Positions 36,848-44,972 of a DNA stretch of 64,000 nucleotides are shown piece by piece. Position 1 is the first letter of the stretch. Every line of letters starts with the position of its first letter. Below the pieces are notes generated by a model. The model did no database searches. It worked only from the letters and a program-made list of their open reading frames with translations, and was not told the origin of the DNA. Made by a program: the position numbers and the translations under genes. This DNA comes from Erythrobacter sp. (lineage in GTDB: Bacteria; Pseudomonadota; Alphaproteobacteria; Sphingomonadales; Sphingomonadaceae): the NCBI RefSeq assembly GCF_011765465.1, contig NZ_CP050265.1, positions 2,068,501 to 2,132,500 on the forward strand. Reading direction: 5' to 3'.

Positions 36848-37738
36848 ATGGCAGAGATCCCTCCCAAGCCCTGGCCCACCGGCGAGGCCGAAGCGGTCGA
36901 ACCGCTGGTCCGCCGCGTGCTCGCCCCCAACCCCTCGCCCTATACCTACACCGGCACACAGACCTATGTCGTCGGCGAGGACGGCGGGCCGGACTGCGCG
37001 GTGATCGACCCCGGCCCGGCGGAGGAAGCGCATCTCGACGCGATCGAGCGCGCAATCGCGGGGCGCAGGGTCATCGCGATCATGTGCACCCACACCCACC
37101 GCGACCACTCGCCCGCCGCCGCCCCGCTGGCGGAGCGGACGGGCGCGCCGATCGTCGGCTGCGCGCCGCTGGTTCTGGAGGCCGACCTGCCGCGCTCGGA
37201 CGAGAGTTTCGACACCACCTATGCGCCCGACCGCGTGCTGGAGGACGGCGAGGCGATGAAGGGCACGGGCTGGACCCTCACCGCTGTCGCGACCCCCGGC
37301 CATACCTCGAACCACCTGTGCTTCGCGCTCGAGGAATCGGGCGCGCTGTTCACCGGCGACCATGTCATGGGCTGGTCCACTAGCGTCGTCGTCCCGCCCG
37401 ACGGCGACATGGGCGCCTATCTCGCCAGCCTCGAAAAACTGCTCGCGCGCGAGGACAGGGTCTACCACTCCGCCCACGGCGCAGCGATCACCAAGCCGCG
37501 CCAATTGGTGCGCGGGATGATCGGCCACCGCCGCCAGCGCGAGAACCAGATCCTGCGCCTGCTTGGGCAGGAGGCCCGCGCGGTCGGCGAGTTCATCCCG
37601 GCAATGTACAAGGGGCTCGACGAACGCCTCGTCCCCGCCGCCGAGATGAGCGTGACGGCGCACCTCCTTGACCTCGAAAAGCGCGGCCTCGTCGCGCGCG
37701 GCGAGGAAGCGGGCGTCGAAATCTGGCGCGGAGCCTAA
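36848..37738 (+). CDS. Metallo-beta-lactamase fold hydrolase (LACTB2-like)
   Basis: This 296-residue protein has the MBL core with metal ligands HTHRDHSP, PGHTSNHL, FTGDHVMGW and HSAHGAAI. A C-terminal winged-helix-like domain (about 225-296; TAHLLDLEKRGLVARGEE) is typical of the LACTB2/RNase-like subgroup. The substrate may be a thioester or nucleic acid and is not determinable here. It is divergent from glpK. Confidence 0.88.
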   Translation: MAEIPPKPWPTGEAEAVEPLVRRVLAPNPSPYTYTGTQTYVVGEDGGPDCAVIDPGPAEEAHLDAIERAIAGRRVIAIMCTHTHRDHSPAAAPLAERTGAPIVGCAPLVLEADLPRSDESFDTTYAPDRVLEDGEAMKGTGWTLTAVATPGHTSNHLCFALEESGALFTGDHVMGWSTSVVVPPDGDMGAYLASLEKLLAREDRVYHSAHGAAITKPRQLVRGMIGHRRQRENQILRLLGQEARAVGEFIPAMYKGLDERLVPAAEMSVTAHLLDLEKRGLVARGEEAGVEIWRGA

Positions 37739-37810
37739 GCTCGCTTTTCGCTCGAAAATCGCGCGTCTGCGCCTATATCGGTCGCTAAAAGGAATAGCGG
37801 GGATCCCATC

Positions 37811-38839
37811 ATGAGCATCGAGACGAAACTTCCCACCGGCCAGGACCTGCTCGCCGAGATCGACCGGCTGCGCAAGGAACGTAACGCCGTCATCCTCGCG
37901 CATTACTACCAGACCGCCGACATCCAGGACATCGCGGACTTCGTCGGCGACAGCCTCGAATTGTCTCGCAAGGCGGCGGACACCGATGCCGACGTGATCG
38001 CGTTCTGCGGGGTCAAGTTCATGGCCGACACCGCCAAGATCCTCTCACCCGAAAAGACGGTGATCCTGCCCGACATGGACGCAGGTTGCAGCCTCGAAGA
38101 CAGCTGCCCGCCCGAAAAGTTCAAGGCTTTCCGCGAAGCCCACCCCGATCACATCGCGCTGACCTACATCAACTGTTCGACCGAGGTGAAGGCGCTCTCC
38201 GACATCATCGTCACCTCCTCCAGCGCGGAGACGATCCTCCAGCAGATCCCCAAGGACCAGCCGATCATCTTCGGCCCCGACCGGCACCTCGGCGGGTGGC
38301 TCAGCCGCAAGTTCGACCGCGAGATGCTGCTTTGGCCGGGTGTGTGCATCGTCCACGAAGCCTTCAGCGAGACCGAGCTCCTCAAGCTCAAGGAACAGCA
38401 CCCCGGCGCGCCCATCGCCGCGCACCCGGAATGCCCGCCGACAATCCTCGACCACGCCGACCATGTCGGATCGACGTCCTCGATCCTGAAATACGCGCAG
38501 GAATTCGAAGGCGACACGCTGATCGTCGCGACCGAGCCGCACATCATCCACCAGATGGAAAAGGCGCTCCCGGAAAAGAACTTCATCGGCGCGCCCGGCG
38601 CGGACGGCAACTGCGCCTGCAACATCTGCCCCTACATGGCCTTGAACACGATGGAGAAGCTCTACGTCGCCCTGCGCGACCTCGAACCACGTATCGAGAT
38701 CGACGAGGACATCCGCCTCAAAGCCAAGAAGAGCCTCGACCGGATGCTGGAGATGGCAAGCGGGACCGTGGGCAAGGGCGACCTCGGCAGAGTCGAGATC
38801 GAGGAAATGCCCAAGGGCGAGGTGCCCAGCGGGGATTAA
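37811..38839 (+). CDS. nadA: Quinolinate synthase A
   Basis: NadA condenses iminoaspartate with dihydroxyacetone phosphate to quinolinate in NAD synthesis, using a 4Fe-4S cluster. The 342-residue protein has LAHYYQTADIQDIADFVGDS, the cluster Cys in FCGVKFMAD and CNICPYMALN, and NCSTEVKAL. nadB and nadC are not adjacent. The TAA stop overlaps the convergent transporter gene at TTAA (38836-38839). Confidence 0.96.
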   Translation: MSIETKLPTGQDLLAEIDRLRKERNAVILAHYYQTADIQDIADFVGDSLELSRKAADTDADVIAFCGVKFMADTAKILSPEKTVILPDMDAGCSLEDSCPPEKFKAFREAHPDHIALTYINCSTEVKALSDIIVTSSSAETILQQIPKDQPIIFGPDRHLGGWLSRKFDREMLLWPGVCIVHEAFSETELLKLKEQHPGAPIAAHPECPPTILDHADHVGSTSSILKYAQEFEGDTLIVATEPHIIHQMEKALPEKNFIGAPGADGNCACNICPYMALNTMEKLYVALRDLEPRIEIDEDIRLKAKKSLDRMLEMASGTVGKGDLGRVEIEEMPKGEVPSGD

Positions 38840-39768
38840 TCCCTTCTGGGAGCGGGGGCGACCTTACGCTGGCTCGCCCGCGCCACCGCAAGAGCGCTTC
38901 CCAACAGCACCATCCCCGCAACGTCGAGCGCGGTGAGCATCTCGCCGAACACGCTCCAGCCGATCAGCGCGGCGACCGCCGGCTGGGTCAGCAGGGCGAG
39001 GCCGATCACCAGCGGCGGGAAATGGCCGAGCGAATAGACCAGCAGGCCCTGTCCGACGAGCTGGCTCGATACGAACAGGATCAGGATCGGCGTCCAGTCG
39101 GTCGGCCAGACCGGTTCGCCCAGCGCCAGCGCCAGCGCGAGCAGGGTCGGGCAGGCGAACAGGCTCACCCAGACGAGCAGGCTCCACCCGCCGAAACCGC
39201 CCCGCGCCCCTTGCAGGTTGAGCAGATAGACCGCGTAGAGCAGCCCCGCGGCGAGGCAGAACAGGTCGCCCACGAAGGTTTGCTGCGAAATCTCGAGACT
39301 GCGCCCGAGCAATATCCCGGCCCCTGCGAGCGCGCAGAAAATGGCGAGCCATTCCGCCCCGCGCGGCAGGCTGCGCGCGGCGATGAAGCCCCAGAACAGC
39401 AGCACGATGCTGCCCGAATTGCCAAACAGGGTCGCGTTGGCGAGCCGTGTCATGCCGATGCCGGTGTGCCAGCTGGCAAGGTCCAAGGCGAAGGCGGTCG
39501 CCCCGATCGCCACCGCGACAAGCGTGCGGCGCGGCATCCCGCCGAGCCGCTGGCCCGCGACCCGCGCGAACACCGCGAGGAAGGGGAGCGCCAAGAGCAG
39601 CCGCCAGAACGCCGCCGAGACCGGCCCCGTGTCCGCCAGCCGCACCAGCCACGGCCCCGTCGCAAGCGCGACATTGCCCGCCAGCAGCGCCGCCAGCAGC
39701 ACCCACCCGCGCGCCCGCCCGAGCGCCTGCGGTGCAAGATTTTCTGTCCCGGCCCCCTCTTTTTCCAT
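38836..39768 (-). CDS. EamA/DMT family transporter
   Basis: This 310-residue protein has ten predicted transmembrane helices in two EamA repeats (for example FWRLLLALPFLAVFARVAG in repeat 1 and GQGLLVYSLGHFPPLVIGL in repeat 2). Members export amino acids or other metabolites, but the substrate is unknown here. Its stop is shared with nadA at TTAA. Confidence 0.88.
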   Translation of the reverse strand: MEKEGAGTENLAPQALGRARGWVLLAALLAGNVALATGPWLVRLADTGPVSAAFWRLLLALPFLAVFARVAGQRLGGMPRRTLVAVAIGATAFALDLASWHTGIGMTRLANATLFGNSGSIVLLFWGFIAARSLPRGAEWLAIFCALAGAGILLGRSLEISQQTFVGDLFCLAAGLLYAVYLLNLQGARGGFGGWSLLVWVSLFACPTLLALALALGEPVWPTDWTPILILFVSSQLVGQGLLVYSLGHFPPLVIGLALLTQPAVAALIGWSVFGEMLTALDVAGMVLLGSALAVARASQRKVAPAPRRD

Positions 39769-39836
39769 GCTTGCGCCCTAGCTCCATCACCGCCAAGTGA
39801 ACAGCCAAGCGATACGCAACAGGAGGATTTCACGCG

Positions 39837-40952
39837 ATGCACGACGCCCTTTTCCAGCCGCTCACCATGGGCGCGCTCACGGCGAGGAACCGCATCTTCA
39901 TGGCCCCGCTCACCCGCGGGCGCGCGGCCGAGCCGATGTTCGTGCCGAACGAACTGATGGCGACCTATTACCGCCAGCGCGCGGGCGCGGGCATGATCCT
40001 GACCGAGGCGACCGGCATCAGCCGCGAAGGGCTCGGCTGGCCGAGCGCGCCCGGCATCTGGTCAGACGAACAGGTCGAGGGCTGGAAGCTCACCACCAAG
40101 GCCGTGCATGACGAAGGCGGGCTGATCGTCATGCAGTTGTGGCACATGGGCCGACTGGTCCACCCCTGGTTCCTCGACGGCGAACCGCCCGTCTCGGCAA
40201 GCGCGACACAGGCACCCGGACAGGCCCACACCCCGGTGGGCAAGCAGGACTACGCGCTTGCCCGAGAGCTTTCCAAGGAAGACATCGCCCGTGTCGTCGC
40301 CGACTATCGCCACGCCGCCGAAAACGCCAAGAAGGCGGGCTTCGACGGGGTCCAACTGCACGGCGCGAATGGCTATCTCGTCGACCAGTTCCTGCGCGAT
40401 TCCTCGAACCTTCGCACCGACGAATACGGCGGCAGCCCGGAAAACCGCACCCGCTTCATGCGCGAAGTTCTCGAAGCGCTGGTCGATGTCTGGGGCGCGG
40501 ACCGCGTCGGCATTCGCCTGTCGCCCAACGGCGAGACGCAAGGGGTCGACGACAGCGACCCGGCGGCGACCTTCGGCGCGGCGGCGAAGGTGTGCGAAGA
40601 GCTCGGCCTCGCCTTCGTCGAACTGCGCGAGCCCGGCCCCGACGGGACTTTCGGCGCGACCGACGTGCCCAAGCAGAACCCGGTCATCCGCGCGGCCTAT
40701 TCGGGCGCGCTGATTCTCAATTCGGACTACACCGCCGAAGCCGCCGAAGAAGCCGTCACCAGCGGCGTGTGCGACGCGGTGAGCTTCGGGCGGCCCTATA
40801 TCTCGAACCCCGACCTCGAGACCAGGATCGCGCGGGGCGCGCACTGGAACCCGAACAAGGACGTGCCCAAGAGCTGGTATTTCCCAATCCCCGAAGGCTA
40901 TGTCGATTACCCGACGCTCGCCGAAGAAGAGGCGGAAGGCGCGGCGGCCTAG
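39837..40952 (+). CDS. Old Yellow Enzyme family alkene reductase
   Basis: This FMN-dependent ene-reductase (371 residues, TIM barrel) is of the NemA/OYE type. Visible features are NRIFMAPLTRGRA, QLWHMGRLVHP (ligand-binding region), GVQLHGANGYLVDQFLRDSS, NLRTDEYGGS and the phosphate-binding end VSFGRPYISNPDL. It reduces activated C=C bonds with NAD(P)H; the physiological substrate is unknown. The TAG stop overlaps the convergent lipoprotein gene at CTAG (40949-40952). Confidence 0.93.
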   Translation: MHDALFQPLTMGALTARNRIFMAPLTRGRAAEPMFVPNELMATYYRQRAGAGMILTEATGISREGLGWPSAPGIWSDEQVEGWKLTTKAVHDEGGLIVMQLWHMGRLVHPWFLDGEPPVSASATQAPGQAHTPVGKQDYALARELSKEDIARVVADYRHAAENAKKAGFDGVQLHGANGYLVDQFLRDSSNLRTDEYGGSPENRTRFMREVLEALVDVWGADRVGIRLSPNGETQGVDDSDPAATFGAAAKVCEELGLAFVELREPGPDGTFGATDVPKQNPVIRAAYSGALILNSDYTAEAAEEAVTSGVCDAVSFGRPYISNPDLETRIARGAHWNPNKDVPKSWYFPIPEGYVDYPTLAEEEAEGAAA

Positions 40953-41317
40953 TCCTCGACCGGCGGCGCGACCGGAAGTCCGGTCGCGGCCGGCGAGGGA
41001 GAAGGCTGCGGCGCGGGCACGGGCGCGGGTGCGGGGGTCTCATCCCCCTCCTGCGCCCCATCCGCTTCGACCGCATCGCCTTCATCCCCGCCCTCGGCCC
41101 GATCGCCTGGGCTCGTCTCGCGTTCCATCGGCGGGGATTGCGAGCGCAGCCGCTCGAGCGGGAGCATATCGTCGCTGATCGTCCCGCCGAGCACCTCGCC
41201 CGCTGCTTCGCCCCCCTGCGCGGTCTCGCGCGGGGCTTCGGCCTCCTCCTCGCAGGCCGACAAAAGCAGCAGCGCGCCCAGCGCCGGGGCTGCGAGTTTC
41301 GTGAAAGTCAGCGGCAT
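40949..41317 (-). CDS. Small acidic, proline-rich lipoprotein
   Basis: This 122-residue protein has a signal peptide with lipobox LSAC (Cys22). An acidic low-complexity region ([18 protein letters not shown]) and a Pro/Ala/Ser tail ([13 protein letters not shown]) follow. No domain is recognised. Its ATG lies 10 nt inside the end of lipB, so it is coupled to that gene, and its stop is shared with the ene-reductase at CTAG. Confidence 0.7.
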   Translation of the reverse strand: MPLTFTKLAAPALGALLLLSACEEEAEAPRETAQGGEAAGEVLGGTISDDMLPLERLRSQSPPMERETSPGDRAEGGDEGDAVEADGAQEGDETPAPAPVPAPQPSPSPAATGLPVAPPVED

Positions 41318-42009
41318 GAATTGCGTCCCGTGCGGTCCAAGGTGTCGAGGAAATCCTGCGCCCGAGCGATCAGCGCGGCGTCCCAGTCCTCGCGCGACAC
41401 CTCCTTGCCGAGCCGGGCGAGGCTCGTCACCCCGAATTCCTCGATCCCGCACGGCACGATGCCGGAAAAGTGCGAGAGGTCCGGGTCGAGATTGACCGAG
41501 AAGCCGTGCATCGTCACCCAGCGCCGCACGCGCACGCCGATCGCGCCGATCTTCGCCTCGCGCCCGTCGATGTCCCGGGTCCAGATGCCGACGCGCCCCT
41601 CGCTGCGCCAGGCCTCGACCCCGAAATCGGACAGGGTGTCGATGACCCAGCCCTCGATCGCATGGACAAAGCAGCGCACGTCCTTGCCGCGGCTGTTGAG
41701 GTCAAGCATCAGGTAGCCCACCCGCTGGCCCGGCCCGTGATAGGTGTAGCGCCCGCCGCGCCCGGCCTCGACCACCTCGAAGCGCGGGTCGGTGAGCTCC
41801 TTCGGGTCCGCGCTGGTCCCGGCGGTGTAGACCGGCGGGTGTTCGAGCAGCCAGACCATCTCGCGCGCCTCGCCCGCGGCCACGGCGGCATTGCGCGCCT
41901 CCATCTCCGCAAGCGCCTCCGCATAGGGCACGAGCGTGTTGGATACGCGCCATTCCACTGCGGGATCGGGCGCGATGCCTGTGGCGGAGTCGGGCGCTGT
42001 GCTTGCCAT
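41308..42009 (-). CDS. lipB: Lipoyl(octanoyl) transferase
   Basis: LipB moves octanoyl from ACP to lipoyl domains of 2-oxoacid dehydrogenases. The 233-residue protein shows [31 protein letters not shown], the Lys of [13 protein letters not shown] and the catalytic Cys in [15 protein letters not shown]. It overlaps the downstream small lipoprotein gene by 10 nt. Confidence 0.95.
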   Translation of the reverse strand: MASTAPDSATGIAPDPAVEWRVSNTLVPYAEALAEMEARNAAVAAGEAREMVWLLEHPPVYTAGTSADPKELTDPRFEVVEAGRGGRYTYHGPGQRVGYLMLDLNSRGKDVRCFVHAIEGWVIDTLSDFGVEAWRSEGRVGIWTRDIDGREAKIGAIGVRVRRWVTMHGFSVNLDPDLSHFSGIVPCGIEEFGVTSLARLGKEVSREDWDAALIARAQDFLDTLDRTGRNSCR

Positions 42010-42086
42010 GGCGACTGCGTGGGGGCATTAGCAGCGCATATCAAGAGGCAAGCGAAGGGGCTTGCCGCGAGCCGACGGGGATCGAC

Positions 42087-42950
42087 ATGGCCAAGAACGG
42101 GGCGGGACAGCCGATGAAGCTCGACATGGGACGCGCGTGGAACGACGCGATGGGCCTGCTTTCGGCCAATTTCGCGGTGATCGCCACGGTCCTCGGCCTG
42201 TTCTACTTCCTCCCTCAATTCGCGATCGCGCTGTTCGCGCCGGATGCCAGCGCGACAGCCGCGCCGGACCTGCCGCCCGATGCCTCGCCCGAAATGGTGA
42301 TGGAGGCGCTGAACGAGACCTTCAGCGCGGCCTATGCCGATATCTGGCCCTACATCCTGCTGACCGCGGTGCTCGGCTATGTCGGCGCGCTCGCGGTGCT
42401 CGCCCTGCTGCGGCGCGAGGGCAACCCGACCGTTGGCGAGGCGCTCAAAGCAGGGATCATCGGCACACCGAGCTATTTCGCAACGCAACTCCTGTTCGGC
42501 CTTGGCGCGGGCCTGTTCATCGTGCTGCCGGTTGCGCTGGTCGGAGCCATCGCGCCGATCGCGGCGGTCCTCGTCGGGCTGCTGCTCGTCGTGGTGCTGG
42601 TCTATGCCGCATTCAAGCTGCTGCTGGTTCCCGCCGTCATCGGTATCGAGGGCGACCTCAACCCCTTCGCGGTCATGGCCCGTTCGTGGCGGCTGACCAA
42701 GGGCAACACTTTGCGCATCTTCACCTTCGTTGTGCTGCTGTTCGTCGTGCTCATCATCGTCACGATCATCGTCTCGCTGGTCGCGGGCCTGATCTTCGCG
42801 GCAATGGGCGATGAGGCGGTGCGGATCGGCGGCGGCTTCATCAGCGCGCTCACCAATGCGGCGGTCGGTGCAATCTACCTCACCGTGATCGCGGCGATCC
42901 ACCGGCAGCTTTCGGGCGACCGCGAGAGGGTCATCGAGACGTTCGAGTAG
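42087..42950 (+). CDS. Multi-pass membrane protein, GPDPase membrane-domain/YciC-like
   Basis: This 287-residue protein has about six transmembrane helices. The N-terminus MGRAWNDAMGLLSANFAVIA and the motif FAVMARSWRLTKGNTLRIF match glycerophosphoryl diester phosphodiesterase membrane-domain/YciC-type proteins. These lack the phosphodiesterase catalytic part, and their function is unknown. The start at 42087 follows GACGGGGATCG. It is divergent from lipB. Confidence 0.8.
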   Translation: MAKNGAGQPMKLDMGRAWNDAMGLLSANFAVIATVLGLFYFLPQFAIALFAPDASATAAPDLPPDASPEMVMEALNETFSAAYADIWPYILLTAVLGYVGALAVLALLRREGNPTVGEALKAGIIGTPSYFATQLLFGLGAGLFIVLPVALVGAIAPIAAVLVGLLLVVVLVYAAFKLLLVPAVIGIEGDLNPFAVMARSWRLTKGNTLRIFTFVVLLFVVLIIVTIIVSLVAGLIFAAMGDEAVRIGGGFISALTNAAVGAIYLTVIAAIHRQLSGDRERVIETFE

Positions 42951-43000
42951 CTGCAGGCGCGATTGCACGAATCCGCCGCCTCGCGTAGCGCGAGGCAGCC

Positions 43001-44344
43001 ATGGCCGATGCCGATCCCCCGTCCCTGACCACTCGCCCCGGCACGATTTCGCGCGGGCGCATGGCGCTGCTTTTCACCGTCATGCTGGTGACCGCGGCGG
43101 GCAACACCGCGATGCAATCGGTCATGCCATCGATCGGCACGGCGCTGGGGGTCGAGGACGTCTGGATCAGCCTCGCCTATTCGTGGTCGGCGCTGCTGTG
43201 GGTGGTGTGCGCCCCCATCTGGGCGCGGCGTTCGGACCGGCGCGGGCGCAAGGCGATGATGGCGCTGGGCCTGTCGGGCTTCGCCGTGTCGATGACGCTG
43301 TGCGGGCTCGTGCTCTATGCCGGGCTGTCGGGCTGGCTCGGCGCGCTGTGGACGCTCCTCGCCTTCGCCGCCGCGCGCAGCCTCTATGGCGGGTTCGGCA
43401 GCGCCGCGCCCCCGGCGGTGCAGGCCTATGTCGCCTCGCGCACGCCGCGCGCCGAGCGGACGCAGGCGCTTTCGCTGATCGCTTCCAGCTTCGGGCTCGG
43501 CACGGTGATCGGCCCGGCGCTCGCCCCGCTGATGGTCCTGCCGTTCCTCGGGCTCGGCCTTGTCGGGCCCTTCCTGTGCTTCGCCGCGCTGGGGCTTGCC
43601 GCGCTCATCGTGCTGCGGCTGCGCCTGCCCAATGACGAACCGCAATTCGCCGCGCGCGGGTTCGCTGCGCCCTATTCGAGCGCCTCGGGCGCACCGAGCG
43701 ATCCCGATGCGAGTTTCGAGGCCGAGGAGACCGGCGAGCCGCCGCGCCTCAGGTGGACCGACCGGCGGCTGCGCCCGTGGATCGTCGCGGGCTTCTTCGG
43801 CGGCCACGCGCAGGCCATGGTGCTCGGCATTTCGGGTTTCCTCGTGCTCGACCGATTGGGTTTGCGCGATACGCCTGCCGAGGGCGCGGGGCCGGTCGGG
43901 CTTGTACTGATGAGCGGCGCGATCGCGACCTTGCTCGCGCAGTGGGGGCTCATCCCACGCTTCGATCTCGGCCCGCGCGCTGCGACCTTGTGGGGACTGG
44001 TCATCGCCGCTTTCGGGACCACGGTGCTGGCATTGGGGGCGACGATCCACACCATCGCGCTCGGTTATGCCATCGCCTCGTTGGGCTTCGGCCTGTTCCG
44101 TCCGGGCACGACTTCGGGCACGTCGCTCGCGGTGACGCGGGCGGAACAGGGGCAGGCATCGGGGATCGTCGCGAGCCTTGCCGGCGCGAGCTACATCTAC
44201 GCTCCGGCGCTGGGCGTGTGGCTCTACAACCACTCCGACTGGCTCGGCTTCGGGCTGATCGTGGCGCTGTGCCTCGGCGTGCTGGTGCACGGCTGGTTCG
44301 CGCTGCAATCCGACCGCGACCTCACCGGCGCGGCGGGCGACTGA
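43001..44344 (+). CDS. MFS transporter
   Basis: This 447-residue major facilitator has twelve predicted transmembrane helices. The MFS signature between TM2 and TM3 is present (APIWARRSDRRGRKAMM), and a hydrophilic central loop lies near 220-250. It resembles drug/H+ antiporters of the TetA/BCR type, but the substrate is unknown. It follows the YciC-like gene by 50 nt. Confidence 0.9.
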   Translation: MADADPPSLTTRPGTISRGRMALLFTVMLVTAAGNTAMQSVMPSIGTALGVEDVWISLAYSWSALLWVVCAPIWARRSDRRGRKAMMALGLSGFAVSMTLCGLVLYAGLSGWLGALWTLLAFAAARSLYGGFGSAAPPAVQAYVASRTPRAERTQALSLIASSFGLGTVIGPALAPLMVLPFLGLGLVGPFLCFAALGLAALIVLRLRLPNDEPQFAARGFAAPYSSASGAPSDPDASFEAEETGEPPRLRWTDRRLRPWIVAGFFGGHAQAMVLGISGFLVLDRLGLRDTPAEGAGPVGLVLMSGAIATLLAQWGLIPRFDLGPRAATLWGLVIAAFGTTVLALGATIHTIALGYAIASLGFGLFRPGTTSGTSLAVTRAEQGQASGIVASLAGASYIYAPALGVWLYNHSDWLGFGLIVALCLGVLVHGWFALQSDRDLTGAAGD

Positions 44345-44354
44345 GAAGGAAATC

Positions 44355-44435
44355 CGGCGGCGTCAGCCGCCGCAAGCGTGGAGTCGAAGCCGGAGGCGCA
44401 GACGTGCGAAGCACACCTGCACGCGCGCCGGATGG
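44355..44435. repeat. Intergenic hairpin and candidate dispersed repeat after the MFS gene
   Basis: A perfect 7-bp stem, CGGCGGC (44355-44361) with GCCGCCG (44366-44372), is followed by a segment containing GAGTCGAA and ending GCGCGCCGGATG. Segment 33721-33767 between ptsP and the DUF465 gene has the same ordered pieces (GAGTCGAA, GCGCAG, GCGCGCCGGATG). No U-tract follows the hairpin. Confidence 0.4.
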
Positions 44436-44445
44436 CGTGAGGGAA

Positions 44446-44790
44446 TCAGAGAATCTCCAGCACCCTGTCCTGAGGGCGGCACAGGCGCACGCCCTTCTCC
44501 GTCTCGACCAGCGGGCGCTCGATCAGGATCGGGTCGGACACCATCGCATCGAGGATGGTGTCGATGTCGGCCTCCGGGAGCCCGCGTTCCTCCGCATCCG
44601 TGCCGCGCAGGCGCAGGCCGTCCTTCGGGCTGATACCGGCATCGATGTAGAGCTGGGCGAGCTTGTCTCGGGTCGGCGGCTCCTTGAGATATTCCACCAC
44701 CGTCAGATCGACGCCCTTGAGGTTCTCGAGAATCGCGAGCGTCTTGCGCGAAGTGCCGCATTTGGGGTTGTGCCAGATCGTCGCCTTCAT
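44446..44790 (-). CDS. arsC: ArsC family (glutaredoxin-type) arsenate reductase
   Basis: This 114-residue protein has the catalytic Cys11 in NPKCGTSRKTL, the Arg of the active site in IERPLVETEKG and the family core VVEYLKEPPTRDKLAQL. It would reduce arsenate with glutathione and glutaredoxin, although some family members are Spx/YffB-like with other roles. No arsR or arsB is adjacent. It is divergent from the siderophore receptor. Confidence 0.9.
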   Translation of the reverse strand: MKATIWHNPKCGTSRKTLAILENLKGVDLTVVEYLKEPPTRDKLAQLYIDAGISPKDGLRLRGTDAEERGLPEADIDTILDAMVSDPILIERPLVETEKGVRLCRPQDRVLEIL

Positions 44791-44892
44791 GCCTGTCCTC
44801 CTGCTGGATCGCCTCGCCGACTAGCCCCGATCCGGCGCGATTGCACGGGCGAAAGGGAGCGGGGCGAAAATAATCACGACTTCGCTTGCTCT

Positions 44893-44907
44893 TGCGAATA
44901 ATTTGCA
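44893..44907. promoter_or_regulatory. Fur-like box upstream of the siderophore receptor
   Basis: TGCGAATAATTTGCA differs by one base from the perfect palindrome at 13781. It lies 65 nt upstream of the receptor start (44973). Confidence 0.78.
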
Positions 44908-44972
44908 TTAGCCGGGCGAGCGAAGGATGCGGGGGCATCCTCGCAAAGACGGAAAACTCCAAAGGAATTCAA

